DNA of 64,000 nucleotides from Lasiodiplodia sp. COLG20 (GCA_009801085.1 VNWV01000004.1:3160543-3224542), one strand, 5' to 3'; positions 40,736 through 52,760 are shown, counted from the stretch's first letter. The notes: generated from the sequence alone by a model not told the origin. Numbers and translations: made by a program.

Positions 40736-41665
40736 ATGTCCGGCTCCAGCTCGAAGGCCAATGGCGTCGCCCCGTCAATCGCCGTCAAGAATCTTCATTA
40801 CAAATTCCCCGACGGCAGCAGCGGCCTGCGGGATGTCATCCTCGATCTCCCGCCGGGAAGCCGCACGCTGTTGATCGGAGGTGAGTCACCTTGGCCATAC
40901 AGACCGCTCAATCGCTCCACCATGTACTAACGCGCTTCTGCCTGGAATACAGCAAATGGCGCCGGCAAGACGACCCTCCTCCGCCTCCTCTCAGGCAAGC
41001 GCATGGCGCCGGCCAACACGGTCTCGATCGCCGGGGTGGACCCGTTCTCGCAAGGGCTCGAGGGCGTGACATACCTGGGGCTGGAGTGGGTGCTGAACCC
41101 GATCGTGCGGACCGACATCGACGTGCCGACGCTGCTGTCGTCGGTGGGCGGCGACGTGTACCACGAGCGGCGCGACGAGCTGGTGCGCATACTCGACATC
41201 GACCTGCGCTGGCGCATGCACGCCGTCAGCGACGGCGAGCGCCGCCGCGTGCAGCTGGCCATGGGCCTGCTGCGGCCCTGGAGCATCCTGCTGCTCGACG
41301 AGATCACCGTCGACCTGGACCTGCTGTCGCGCAGCAACTTCCTGCACTTCCTCAAGCGCGAGACCGAGACACGCCCTTGCACCATCGTCTACGCCACCCA
41401 CATCCTCGACAACCTGGCCGACTGGCCGTCGCACCTCGTGCACATGAGCCTGGGCAGGGTCAAGAAGTGGGGCAGCATTCAGGAATACTATGTCACGCAA
41501 CCAGGAGCCCCGCACTCAGGCAACAGCCAGCTTGGCGAGATTGTGCTCAAGTGGCTCCAGGAGGATCTTGACGAAAGAGGCCCGCGCAATGGCCAGGCTT
41601 CCGAAGGGAAGACGTACCCATCTCTTGAGGGCAAGGGCGGCTACGGCCTGGAGAAGAAGGCTTGA
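40736..41665 (+). CDS. caf16: CAF16-type ABC ATPase (CCR4-associated, soluble)
   Basis: Two exons (40736-40880, 40953-41665) encode 285 residues, the size of yeast Caf16. A single nucleotide-binding domain with no membrane span. The Walker A motif GANGAGKTTLL is split by the intron after its first glycine codon; VSDGERRRVQLAMGLL is the ABC signature with D replacing the usual first G of SGGE-type motifs, and ILLLDEITVDLD is Walker B; the H-loop is YATHILDNL. Yeast Caf16 is a component of the CCR4-NOT/Mediator-linked transcription machinery. A glycine-rich C-terminal tail (GKGGYGLEKKA) is typical of fungal orthologues. Shares a short promoter with mod5. Confidence 0.93.
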
Positions 41666-42071
41666 TCGCCATGACACAATTTTCTTTGAGTGGTTTCTGT
41701 TTTTGGGATTGGGATAGAGGAAGAATAAGGCCGGACTTCAACACGGCCAGGCTTCAACGCCGTTTAGCACTTTTGCATTGGGATCGGAGTTTGCTTCCAC
41801 AGCGGGATACCACGGGTTTCGACTTTAACACGAGACGACATCGTCCAATCTATTGATTTACGCTGCAGCGTTGCAGCAGCCCTCGAAGAATCCTTCGCCG
41901 CTCGTATAAAGTTCTGGGTGATTTGCATCCGTGCGGCATCGTAAACGGCGCTAAAATAGATCGATGACGAGCCGATACCTGGGCTTCGCCAGGCAAAAAG
42001 CGGGCAAAAATGTCGACCTCGAGGGTCTTTCGCCCCCATTTCTCAACACTCAAGAAACAAAAAGAAAATGT
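41666..42071. other. Short intergenic region
   Basis: Between caf16 and the tRNA gene. 3' UTR sequence of caf16 and the downstream (3') flank of the minus-strand tRNA; nothing else supported. Confidence 0.5.
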
Positions 42072-42184
42072 TGCCACGGATGCGGTTCGAACGCATGCAC
42101 ATTTCTGTAGCAGAGTATAAGAGAGGCTTCTGAGAAGCCCAGATTGACTTAAATCTGCCGCCTTAACCACTCGGCCACCGTGGC
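42072..42184 (-). tRNA. tRNA-Leu (anticodon UAA) with intron
   Basis: On the minus strand a complete cloverleaf is visible: acceptor stem GCCACGG/CCGTGGC with discriminator A, D arm GCC-GAGTGGTTAA-GGC, anticodon stem GCAGA/TCTGC with loop TT-TAA-G-C, a long class II variable arm, and T arm ATGCG-TTCGAAC-CGCAT. The anticodon stem closes only if 32 bases (42116-42147) are removed after position 37, the standard intron site. The type II variable arm and UAA anticodon give leucine (UUA codons). Position 37 is G, so it is not a substrate for the nearby isopentenyltransferase, which needs A37. Confidence 0.95.
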
Positions 42185-45100
42185 GTTTTGAAGCTGAAAA
42201 TGCGCCCTTCTTCAGTTATGGAGGTCGTCTCGGCCAAGAGCTGATCCCTGAAAACCACCTCACCTCCTCTCGGTATCCTAATTGGTAGCCAACCCGAGAG
42301 AGGGCCCACCTGAAACACCAGATACACCGAGCGTGGACAGCATACCGCGTAGAAGGACGATTGCAGGAGGAGGTTTTGTGTGAAAGAGGCAGGGATCGGA
42401 CTAGCAGACGAAGCGAGGAAAATAGAAAATTTCGGGCAAGGGTAAGCGTCGGCCTACACGTGATTTCCGCTCCGCCCGTCCGCGCTGGTCCAAACCTAAA
42501 CACTTCGTCAACCGCGTGAAAGAAGTGCCGAACAAGATCCACGTTCTGCTTCGATCTTGACGTGCGGTGAGGGGAGCGGTGTTCGTGAGCCCTTCGACTT
42601 TACCCAAGCGAGCTTCCGCCGCGGGGATCAGACGCGTCGCACGTACATCGACTGCAGGAGCAATCCTCCGCTCCACACTTGCACTGTCAGGCAACAACCA
42701 CCACGCCTTAAGCAAGCCCGTAAGCTTAACTTAGCGCACCTTGCGACCTGCGCATGATTCGCCAATTGATGCGCCGTGCAGTAGCGTCGTTTCATCAGCC
42801 AGTGAGGCAGTGTGGCCGCACTCCACACCCGTTTGTGAGTGTGGCGGAGTCATCGCTCGTCCCACACCGGATGCACCAATCCCTCTCCTGGCATTGTAGC
42901 CCCCAACTCTAGACCGGCTTTGTCCGTGAGCACCCCCGAGCTGAATGGTTAAAGCTGAGCTGAGAGCTACTGCTCCTACAGACCCATCTTTCTCCTCCTC
43001 TTCCTCCCCTCCACCATTCGCCAGCAATACGTCACTCTCAAGACTCGACCAAAGACTGCGAACAACCTCGCCCTGATGCCCATTGGGGGCACAAACCACC
43101 ACGAACACATTCAGACCTCTCCCACCTCACACACCTCCTCGGTCCTGGCACTTCACACTCTCGGCCAGCACAACCACACCTCCCATCATGCTCCCATCTA
43201 GACTCTGGGACCCAGACCTTCTGAATGCTGGAAAGAGTAGTAGTTGGCGAATAAGAAGCGGCTGCCGCAGTGCGTTGAGACAAGGCTCGCTCCATCGGGG
43301 TGCCGTCTCCACGCCCTGCGTCGGCCGCAGCGGTCCCCGCTACGAAGCTACGAAATTCCATTCTTCTCCATTTAATAAATACCTTGACGGTGTTGCATTC
43401 CACGACGACGACGAAGAAGCCGCCTCCGATGACGCCGCCAGTGTTGTCTCGATGATGATGATGGAAGAAGATGATGTCGATTGGAACAAGTCTTCGCTCC
43501 CTGCTGCCGATTGCTGCTACGCCTCTCCTGATTCTTCCTCCTCCACCTGCATCGCTATCAGTGCTATTCCCAACGCTCGTCCGACTATCGGCACATTCCC
43601 CTCCGGCACGAAGCGATGCAGCACTGGATCAGGATGAAGGAGACTCGCCAGTTTGGGCCTGGCCATGACCGTCACAAGCGGTCTGGAGCTGCTGTTGCCG
43701 ACAACGCGACACACAGCAGCCGGAGCCATGCGGAATTACTATTTACAATCAAAGGACCTAACAATTCTGACAATGGGAAAGAGAGTATGTGGGAAGAAGG
43801 GACGAGAGATGGGAACGCTGAAGAGATGTGGGGGAACAAAGGAAAGGAGAAAGAGAGAAAAAGAAGTCAATCTCCAGTGAAGAGGAGGACTTTCGTTCTG
43901 CACCGACGTCGATCAACTGGGAGAGCCGCAGATCTGGCTTTTTCCCCATCCATCGAGTCGAGGAACACGGCGTTGAGGAGGAGGAGGGCTTGGCGAGGGG
44001 ATTTGAGGCTCCCCTCGCCTGGTCGTTGTTGTTGGAATACACACACACCACCGCCGCAGCCGGGTCACCATTGCCAATCACCTCATTGCAACCGACAGGT
44101 TGCTTGAGGACGGCTCGCCGCGCTTGCTCTGATTCTACCTTTCTTCACCACCCCTTGCAGCTGGCTAATGGGGGAGCTGACAGAAAAAAAAGCAAAAGAA
44201 CGAAAAAACAACCTTGATTATCCTGCTCAGGATTGGGTTTTAGAGGAGTACCTTGGATTCTTTGATGTTTTTCGGCGCTGCGCTACGGTTTAGCTTTTCT
44301 CACCTTCTACGCAGTTTTCTACCGTGTCTGGCGGTGCAAGAGCAGGCCAGATATGGGTATGAACGCCGGCAAAGAGTAGTCCTTCTCTCGTCGATAGCTC
44401 TCGGTGATGGGCTTGTTGCTCTTCATCGACTTGGCTTGACGGCACATTTGCAGCGGTTGCAGTTCCTGTCTCTCGCTTGCTCATGTTCTTAGTCCCTTTT
44501 CTCTCACGCGTAATACTCTCATGTCAGAAATTAAGTCTACCTCATCCAGATTACTTTTGTCCATCGTTCTTGGCTTGGTGTTGCGTGTTTCGCCTGAATG
44601 ACGCTCTCTCCCATTGCCGCTTTCCTGGATCGCCTTCGACTTCTTCGACTGGGGAGTATACGCTAACCCATCACCCACCTCTCTTTCCCAGGAACTTCGC
44701 GTCATCCCGTTGACGTCCAAACTCTTTGCACTTCAGACTTCTCTGAGTCCACTCCTTTTTTTCTTTCGTCAATGCACTCGCCCTGCGTGGGTGCTTGAGG
44801 AAGGAAAACACAAATAGAAACTGACGTAACCATTGCGTTATTCTCGTGTTGGCATGGTTCAAGCAGCGATCATCAGAACGGCGCAGCAGTTTCGCAAGAT
44901 TAGAAACACTACATTTAGAGGAGGCGATGATGGGCGAGGCTCGCGGCTATTTCGATGTGGGTTGGGGGCCAGGAGCGATCGGCGTTGAGGCTGAGGCTGT
45001 GTGCTTGCGGCGAAGTCGCTGCATGCAAGGACGCGCGTTTCAAAATTTTTACTCCTGCTGCGGACGGTGGCTGAAACTTCATCAGCTCAAAATCAACTGC

Positions 45101-46209
45101 ACTAACGCAGGGAGCTTGCTCGTTCTGCGAGAGAGTTCGAGTATCCACATGACGCTATCACGCACCAGGGTGCAGGGTGGCAGATGACCAGGTAGGAATA
45201 AAGGTACCTCCTCCTTCTCTTACCTAGGGACGGGGAAAATAGGGAATGGAAAGCATGAACCGCAAAGTTCGAGGGAAGAAAGATGAAAGTGAACAAAGTA
45301 TACACTGAATGCGCTCACTGTCTCTATTCACGTCATTACGTTCGTTGGAAGACTCGAAGAAACGGAAGATTATTCTATCTTACGCCTCCGTTTTGCCTGA
45401 TCAACTGTGACAGTTCCATTCTACTGCTTGCATATGGTTCGGAGCCAAGTCCCTGTCTTCGTGTCTCCTTCTTCATTGACCAATGTCCTTCCTACGATCC
45501 TCGGCGTTCCAGATTCTTAGTACCGAAACATTTCAGGCATCAATATTGTGGGGGTTGCTGTATCATTGGCTACAACACGATGAACTATGGTGTTCGCAGT
45601 TGCCCCGTTACAAAGCGACAGTATCTCTATTGGTAGATTCAACGCCCTGCCAGGACATGCTTATTTGCAGCGCTGCCCAACTCGGCTGCAGACCAGCGCC
45701 CGAGTGCCACATGTAGCCAGTTAGCTAAATGAAGGACTGAGTCTTGTCATTTCTTGAAAATGAGCGTGTGCCTGGCGTATCATTCACCGCCACGCCGGCA
45801 ACCATTATGCAAGTAAGCCGCCAAGTCTAAGTCCTTCATACTATGCTTCGGAGGACGCTCAAGAAGCCCAGTGCCCGCCAGTTTTCTATCAGTGCGAATT
45901 CGCGTGTTGCGCCATCGCTCACCTTCTATACAGCAGTTACCGCCGATTAGTATCGCGCAAATGCGCAATACCTGAATTTTGCGCATTAGTCGTCCTTTAT
46001 CTGGCCGGAGTGCTCCCCGAAATCGTCCCTGATCACTTAATTCATGACCGTGCCCTGGCCAAGAATACACAAACTCGTTCATTATTCTTTTTTTCATTGC
46101 ATCACAGCACGCCGGGAATGGACCCACGACACCGGGGTACCTCTAGATCGGCAGGGGAGGTAGTGAGTGAGTGTTTTCACTACCATACCACCTGTAAATT
46201 ATTGACTCG
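42185..46209. other. 4.0-kb region without a supported gene
   Basis: Between the tRNA and the first C2H2-type gene. It contains purine/pyrimidine-rich stretches and GA-rich sequence at 43750-43900. A plus-strand frame at 43083-43637 encodes 184 codons with an acidic segment (DDDEEAASDDAAS, then EEDDVDW) near 43400-43480; it could be part of a gene but has no recognisable domain, splice context or clear start, so it is not called. Frames at 44250-45190 are short and conflicting. Confidence 0.45.
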
Positions 46210-47621
46210 ATGCAAGATGTTCGGAAGACAAGCAGATCTGCAGCCTACGGAACTGGCACTTCTGACAAGCTGCCACACCGTGCATTGCAGGCAGCACGAA
46301 CAACGCCATCCGATCGGCAAGCTGCCCGATTCACGAACATCGCTCCAAAAGGCACCCCCGCTACCAGATCTTCACCCGAAGAAGACTTCAGTACCACTTC
46401 GTTCTCCTGCAGCCCTACGCCAGACTACGGTGCCAACTCTTCTGAACTCGCGCATGATCTCAACTACCGCTTGTCGCTTGAAGCCGAATCCTTGTCAACT
46501 GCCCCTGTTGCTTACGACACGGATAACTGGAGGAATGTGCCACCATCGGGCCGGCCTGGACACAACAGCAACTCACATACGACCACGTATGCGGCTCAGG
46601 GTGTCTACGATACTTCGGCTCAACCAAGCTTGAATGCGCCTCACAAAGGGAAGCAAGGGAAGGCGAATCGCCCAGATGGAGACGAGGGTGATGACGAGCA
46701 GGACGGACGAAATCATCGCTCGAAGCGGAAAGCGGAGGGGGATCTCGAGGGCTTCCCGTGCCCTTACTGGATGAAATTCCCACAGGCCAGACTCAGCAAT
46801 TCCTGCCGAAAAAGCAACTTCCAGTCAATCCCACGATTGAAGTAGGTTTGGTCTGATCGGTCATCACGTGTGATAATGTTTCTCTGACGCACCTACAGAG
46901 AACACCTGCGACGCGTACACCACAAGCCACCGCTATGCGGCCGATGCTACCACGAAGTCGGAGACTTGCACCAACACGAGAGGATGAATCCTCCTTGCAG
47001 GATTAACCCCGATGCATGTCGTCTTAAATTCGGGGACACCCAATACAAAAGCCTGCAGGACAAAATGAGAGGCAAGAGAGAGATGGAAAAGTGGCGTGGG
47101 ATCTGGAGCGTCCTATTCTATGAATTTGACCCAGATAATATCCCTCTGCCGAGTAAGTCGGGCCAGGGTAATGATCAGGATGTTTGATGCGAGACTGACA
47201 CCATTCAGATGCTGTCGAAGATATGTCCACGCAGCAGAAAGATGAACTGATCAACAGCCTTGAACAAACCATCTCCTCATCTCTTGTAGACTGGGAACAA
47301 CAACTTGCTCAGCAGGTTCAACTGGGGTTCTCTCCGGCCCCCGATGGAGTATTGGACATAAGATGGATAGTTGATCCTCTGCGCATCCGCCTTAACGCTA
47401 TCTTCAGAAGTTACAGAGACTCTCATATCTCCATGGACTTTCAAGGAACGAATGTAGCAGAAGGAGTTCACACACAAGATGATGACGTAGGGATGGATTA
47501 CCCCATGCAGTCCTCACACAATGATCTCCCAGCTGATACCGAAGACTTCCATGCTTGGTTTCCCAATGACGCAAGTCAGTACGGCGATTTTTATGATGGG
47601 TCAGGCTACAACAACAGCTGA
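46210..47621 (+). CDS. C2H2-type regulator-like protein A
   Basis: Three exons (46210-46841, 46899-47152, 47209-47621) predict 432 residues. Residues 1-170 are polar and low-complexity, ending in an acidic block (DGDEGDDEQDG) and a basic NHRSKRKAEG that may be a nuclear signal. A zinc-finger-like region follows: GFPCPYWMKFPQ, then IPRLKEHLRRVHHKP and CGRCYHEVGDLHQH. This matches a large group of fungal C2H2-type proteins of unknown role. The intron between RLK and EHL is at the same place and phase as in the minus-strand gene at 48828-49999, which supports common ancestry. After the fingers come a WRGIWSVLFYEF block and a C-terminal acidic tail. The start is the first in-frame ATG; it is uncertain. 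Confidence 0.78.
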
Positions 47622-48827
47622 TTAAAGGTGAGTTCACTGTCATGGACGTCCGCCTGTCTCTCGGGGAATAGTTCAGTTGATCAACATCGGGTTTTCCGGA
47701 CATTTCACCACTGGCCCCTTAAGTTCTTTGCTTCGCATCAAAAGCCCCCGATAACCCTCATCGTTGAATACACCATTGATATATTCTCTTCATCTACTCT
47801 TCTTCGATGACGAGAATATATCAAAGAATACACTGTGAGCAATCGCAGGAAAACTCACTCCTTGACAAGAGTTCCTCTGTCCTGTTTGCTTTCCGGCATA
47901 AATGGCTTCTCGAAAACTCATTGTATCTTGATCACATTTTCGGAGACGACTCCTTTTTTCAGCTGTCCTTCGTTTACAGCCAAGCATTCTTTCGGACGAC
48001 AAAATTTAACTATGAATACAATCTTTCGTTGAGCAGTGCCATTAATTGATTGAACGCTGCTGCTCCTCCCCCTAAATGAGCAACAGAACCACCTGATTAT
48101 ATACGTGAGGGCTGACCTGGTGGCGCGAGTTGAGAACGGGTAGATTGCGTAGTCGGCATTTTGAATGAACGAACGAATGAAATGGAGCTGATATTTGGTA
48201 TTGAGCAGAAAATAAAAAGAGTAGATATTCACGGCAATTGAGATAAGCATATTGGGGTCCATAGTTGATCACCTAAAAGTGCAAAGAGCCGTAATTCATT
48301 GAGTTTGTCCGCCTTACAGATCGCCAGTCAAGATTTATTGGTGCATCAGATAAGCCATGCATTTCCTCCTGATACGGGCTCACACATACGTATATTCTTC
48401 AAATTTCAGAAGGAAAAAAGGATATTGATAATTGCGCTTTTGTTCGAAACCAAACAAGGAGATTCGTAAAGACTAAAAGATCAATGTGATTTTGAAAAGA
48501 GACTAGCAAAGTGCGACGGCCGTGCCTGGCGTACCTAAAGTGAAAGAAAAATACAACAGTGATATATCAAAGAGACGTATATGTTATAAAAAGAAATGGG
48601 ACGTATAAGTTCCGAACTTTTGAGTGTGATTTGGGGGGCAACGTATGTCAAACCATTTCCGATAGATGATCGGGAGGAATGGGAAATGCAAATTTGTGAC
48701 GTATAGTGGTTGCGTATGGTGATGAATTTTCAATTTGGTTTCTGTTCTTGGGCGTCGTAGAATTCAGGTCCCTACGTAGACAAGTATTAGAAGATGATTC
48801 CGTACAGCATATTTAAGCTCATCAAGC
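47622..48827. other. Convergent AT-rich intergenic region
   Basis: 1.2 kb between the 3' ends of the two C2H2-type genes, clearly AT-richer than the surroundings. No gene or repeat recognised; CA and TG dinucleotides are not depleted, so RIP is not indicated. Confidence 0.5.
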
Positions 48828-49999
48828 TTAGTAACAAAATACCGCATTGCCTACAGAATCGTGAGATAATTTCGATTCCGAGCTTGCGCGACTATGAGGA
48901 CGCGATGATACGCAGCTCGCTCCGGCTTTTGATCCGATAATGCCTTTGTATTCTTCCGACCGGCGAAAAGATCCGAATAGCTCGCTCTGGCATTTCCGGA
49001 GGATTTCGATAAGCTGCCTCTCCGTCTGGGCAGGATCTACAAAGGAACTTTGGTTCAGCCTTTTGACTACCCCACGTATATGCTTGTCGCTGAACGATTC
49101 GAACTCATTCAATACTTTGGCTTCTTGATCTATACGCTCTGTAGGTGCCACCGAGATGTCGGTCTCGAGGTCTTGATCTGAGTCAGATTCTGTTTATTGA
49201 TCTGGTTGTATCATTAGACAAAGGGGAAAGTCAGAACCTACACGCAGATGGAACCTCACCCGGCGAAGTTTCTGGAAAGAGGATCATGAAAACGGCCTTC
49301 CATTTTTCTTCTTCACTGCCTTCCCCCTTGGACCTTTTCTTGGTCCTCAGCTTCAGCTCCTGTTCTTTGTCGAAACCTTCCATGTTGGATACTCGCGGTT
49401 GTGGTGTGCATCTTTCAGGGGCACTCAGATGGTCTGTTCTCTCCTGGTCACTGATGAACTGTTGCTGGCATCGTGGACATTCGATGGGAAGCCTGTGGAT
49501 CCTATACAGATGTTCTCTGTAGCATTATCAGATCGCATACGAAAGGCTCAAAGAAGCATTATACTCACTTCAGCCTTGCTACGTTAGAGAAGCCTGGATG
49601 AACACAGGCGACCGGTCTGCCTTCTCGCCTTGGGTGTCGCTTGTAGTAGGGGCAGGCAAGCTTTCTGGTCTTCAGTTCACCGCTCTTGAGATGTGCTCCC
49701 GGTGCTTCGTTTACTGCCACGTCCTGGCCGAATTTCTCCCGCCCGTGAGCTTTCCCGTGAGCTGAACCATGGTTGTCACGCTTGACTCGTTTTGTGTCTC
49801 GCTACAAGGTAGGCTTCATGTCAATCTCAGTAGTAAAGCCTGCTTGGCCTGACTCTATACGCACTGAATCACTGTGATCCCCCTCAAAGCTATTATTCCG
49901 GCACAGGGGAGTTAACGGGGAGCTAGCGAGAGAGCCTGAGTCCAACGTATGCTCAAGATGATGCTTCGATAGATGTTCCACCTTGAGCATGTCGGCCAT
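48828..49999 (-). CDS. C2H2-type regulator-like protein B
   Basis: Four exons (49865-49999, 49569-49801, 49260-49516, 48828-49189) predict 328 residues. The region KLACPYYKRHPRREG, CVHPGFSNVARLKEHLYR, IHRLPIECPRCQQQF and MEGFDKEQELKL is the standard form of a fungal C2H2-type family: C-x-PYY, RLKEHLYR-H, then CPRC with a downstream His/Cys, then a KEQE segment and WKAVFMILFPE. Proposed role is DNA or nucleic-acid binding, not tested. The first intron (49802-49864) is needed to skip an in-frame TAG that otherwise stops the frame just before its acceptor; its donor GTGCGT and branch-like CTGAG support it. The start at 49999 (MADMLKVEHL) is the likely one. Convergent with related protein A. Confidence 0.8.
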
Positions 50000-51671
50000 G
50001 TCGCACTGAAAACTGTCCGAGGGCGGTCCGGGTATCGCAAACCATAGGCGCTTCGTCTTTTGACAATAACAATTTGTTATGAGTCAACGTGCTGCTTCTT
50101 CGGGCAAAAAAGAGGATTCTTTCGACACCCTACGGCTGAGGCTCAACAGCCTGAAGACCTCTCGTGAGATCCCCGTGCAGATTGGTCGATTGCGGTACCA
50201 ACAGTTGGACTCGGTCCAGATGAATTAGGCAGTGAAAATTCTTGAAACGTATTTCCCTTAGAAAATGTGAATGGCTGGCAATGTGAGCTGAGTGTTTTTT
50301 TTAGAAATGTCGTCTGATGAGGCAGACAGAGGGAGTGGGGGGGGGGGGGGGGGGGGCACTCTTTGCGGGATCACCTGCAAGGCAGAGTTTGGGGATTCTA
50401 GAGCGGGACCCGCATGATAAAACGCAAATGCGCATCAAGCGTCTAATTGGATGTTCGGGTACCGACGAGGCGCACAATAAGTGAGGCGGGCAACAAGTCA
50501 CAGTACATGTACGCGCAGCTTTGGTAAATTACTGGATAACGCTTTAAGCGCCAAAAATCCTTGTGAGCACAACCGACGTCTCGCTTCTTCATTGATGCGC
50601 CGGTTGGTCAATTGAGTCTTGGCTTTGCAGCTCATCATATACGCGCTAAATCGGTACACTGCAAGACTGCTTAGAAACAAAAGACCAAAAGATGCAGCAG
50701 AACATCTTATAAATATCCTTTTTATCCCACTAATTGATAAAGGTAAGTCTTTGCACGCTTAGGTGGTGTACAGGACTAGAAGCCGTTGGGCGTCCAGCGC
50801 CTTACGGCTACCCAACGCTAGTTCTGTCGTTTCTCCGCAGCGTCCGTCATTACTTAACACAAGCATGCAGCATGGCTTATGCTTGAAGTAAGCTCTGCCA
50901 CGTAGTGGTTGCAGCCCCACCTGGATACAGGCCACTTCCACATCACACTCTTAGTATTGGCTCAGTTGTGTGTCAGACCACGCAGAGAAGAAATTGGCGT
51001 TTCTCCATTAGCTTTAGTTCCCAAACCTTGTAAATACCGTCAACATTGCTTTGTTTCTAGAATGAGGGTGTTGAAGTACAAAGAGCCGCACGTAGTCCTT
51101 ACCCAGAATGGAAGGCCTATTTGGGCTTAGTCCCATCTCTGCACATATTCTTTGCTAGTCGCGTGCCCCTTAGAGGGCCAATCCATTATGGTTTCAACAG
51201 AGGGCCCCTCAGAAAAGATGATGAGTAGCTGATTTAGCTACACTCAGGAAAAAAGCCAACCACCCTTGGCGAGAGCACCTGCTGACAGCTTGGTTCACTC
51301 TACTCACCTACATTATGCCACCATCCGATATACTTGGTTGTCTTTCATCCATACCTTTTCGGTTCTCCCCCTCCCCTACATGTATCTTGATGACCTGATT
51401 ACTCTTAGTGCTTCTCGACCGTAGCTTCCATTGCCTTGAAGCCTTCCGCATTCACTCCTACTCTTGCTTTGCTTTAACTGTGCGGTTTTACTCATAATAG
51501 TATAACTTTTCTTTTGCACAGGCTCATACTGCTGCAGATTGTAAAATTTTTTATGCATAGAACTTTGGCAACTCTCTGACCAATTCGGATACATCAAGGC
51601 CTTGACTTGAACTTACAGAAACCTCCCTTAAATTGACAGTTGATTGCCCTTTCTTGCAAAGCACCTTACTC
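50000..51671. other. 1.7-kb intergenic region with a poly(G) run
   Basis: Contains a 20-base G run at 50337-50356 and otherwise short, unsupported frames. Includes the promoter of C2H2 gene B on its left and the 3' side of the dienelactone hydrolase on its right. Confidence 0.5.
50337..50356 (+). repeat. Homopolymer G tract (20 bases)
   Basis: An uninterrupted run of 20 G about 340 bases upstream of the start of the C2H2-type gene B. Capable of forming a G-quadruplex and likely to vary in length. Confidence 0.9.
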
Positions 51672-52688
51672 TCATTCCGCAGACCGAGCTCTCACATCCC
51701 CCAACCTCGCCTCAAACCACCTCAGCGCCTGCTCCTCCGCCTCCAGCCCTTTCCTCCCCTCAACCTCATTCTCCTTGTTCCCCCTGATCGCCCACCCGTG
51801 ATGACACCCCTCGTACCACACCACCTCGTGCTTCGCCCCTTCTTCTTCCTCCCTGACCTTCCGCTCCAAAATCCCCCTCGCCACATCGACCTGCTCGCGC
51901 GGGAACCGCGCGTCAAATTCCGCCGCGGCGACGCTGAGCGGCAGCCTCACCGCCTCAACGTCCTCCGGGACGCGCATGTTGGACGGATGCGCCGTGAAAA
52001 CCGCATCGACCAGCGGCACGTGCTTCTGCTTCGTCCTCCCCACGTACTCGCCGTCGGCGCCGACATCCGTCTCGGGGTCCGCAGCAAGCTGGAAGGCCCA
52101 GTAGCCGCCCCAGCAGAAGCCGGCGGCAGCGACGGGCAGGGCGCGGGTGGCTTCGTCATTGCGGACGGCGGCGAGGAAAGGGTAGAGGCGGGCGCGGACG
52201 GCGTCGACGGTGTTGGCGCGGGCGAAGGGGATCCACGACGCGGCGAGGCGGGCGAGGTGGTAGGCGCGCGAGAGGAGGGCGGCCAGGCCGGTGGCTTCGA
52301 GGTTGGCGAGGGAGGTGAGGAGGGAGGGGTCGAAGGCCATGCCTGTGTTTTTTGGTGGTTTAGTATAGGCAATGGTTGGAATGGGGGCCGGTTTTACGCC
52401 AGGTAGCGCCACTGCGGGTCTTTGAAGATAGGGAGAAATGGGCCACATACCATCCTGCAGTTCGGGGAGGTAGACGAGATAGTTCCCCTTGGCGGCATAA
52501 GCGTCGGCGAGTATGCGGGTGTTGACAAGCTTCCAGCCGAAGACGTCGGGAAGGATGACAATCACGCCCTTCGGCTCAGTGCCTGCAGATGGCGATGCGA
52601 TGTAGCAGTCCAATCCGTGAACTTTGTCAACACGGCCGGACGGAGTGCCGGTGTGGATCTCGCCTGCGGCGCAGCACTGCTGAATCAT
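51672..52688 (-). CDS. Dienelactone hydrolase family protein
   Basis: Two exons (52451-52688, 51672-52342) encode 302 residues, alpha/beta-hydrolase fold. The nucleophile is Cys156 in GFCWGGYW, with Asp223 (AEFDARFP) and a histidine at 260-261 (CHHGWAIRG) completing the triad. GVIVILPDVFGWKL near residue 45 is typical of the family. The bacterial enzyme opens dienelactone in chlorocatechol breakdown; fungal members have various ester substrates. The 108-base intron (52343-52450) has good GTATGT and ACACAG ends, but its length is a multiple of three and it has no stop, so unspliced mRNA would encode 338 residues. The family's usual sequence (LPELQDG to MAF) favours splicing. Cytosolic, no signal peptide. 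Confidence 0.9.
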   Translation of the reverse strand: MIQQCCAAGEIHTGTPSGRVDKVHGLDCYIASPSAGTEPKGVIVILPDVFGWKLVNTRILADAYAAKGNYLVYLPELQDGMWPISPYLQRPAVALPGVKPAPIPTIAYTKPPKNTGMAFDPSLLTSLANLEATGLAALLSRAYHLARLAASWIPFARANTVDAVRARLYPFLAAVRNDEATRALPVAAAGFCWGGYWAFQLAADPETDVGADGEYVGRTKQKHVPLVDAVFTAHPSNMRVPEDVEAVRLPLSVAAAEFDARFPREQVDVARGILERKVREEEEGAKHEVVWYEGCHHGWAIRGNKENEVEGRKGLEAEEQALRWFEARLGDVRARSAE

Positions 52689-52760
52689 GTTTGTTTTGGG
52701 GTTGAGGGATATTCCGTGAAGGATTGAGGCGCAGCGGGAAAGGCCGAATTTTCACGCAGG

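Noticed and set aside
43083..43637. 184-codon plus-strand frame with acidic segment
   Set aside because: No family, no splice support; kept only as an observation.
47622..48827. AT-rich block considered as RIP-mutated
   Set aside because: CA and TG dinucleotides occur normally, so low GC alone is not evidence for RIP.
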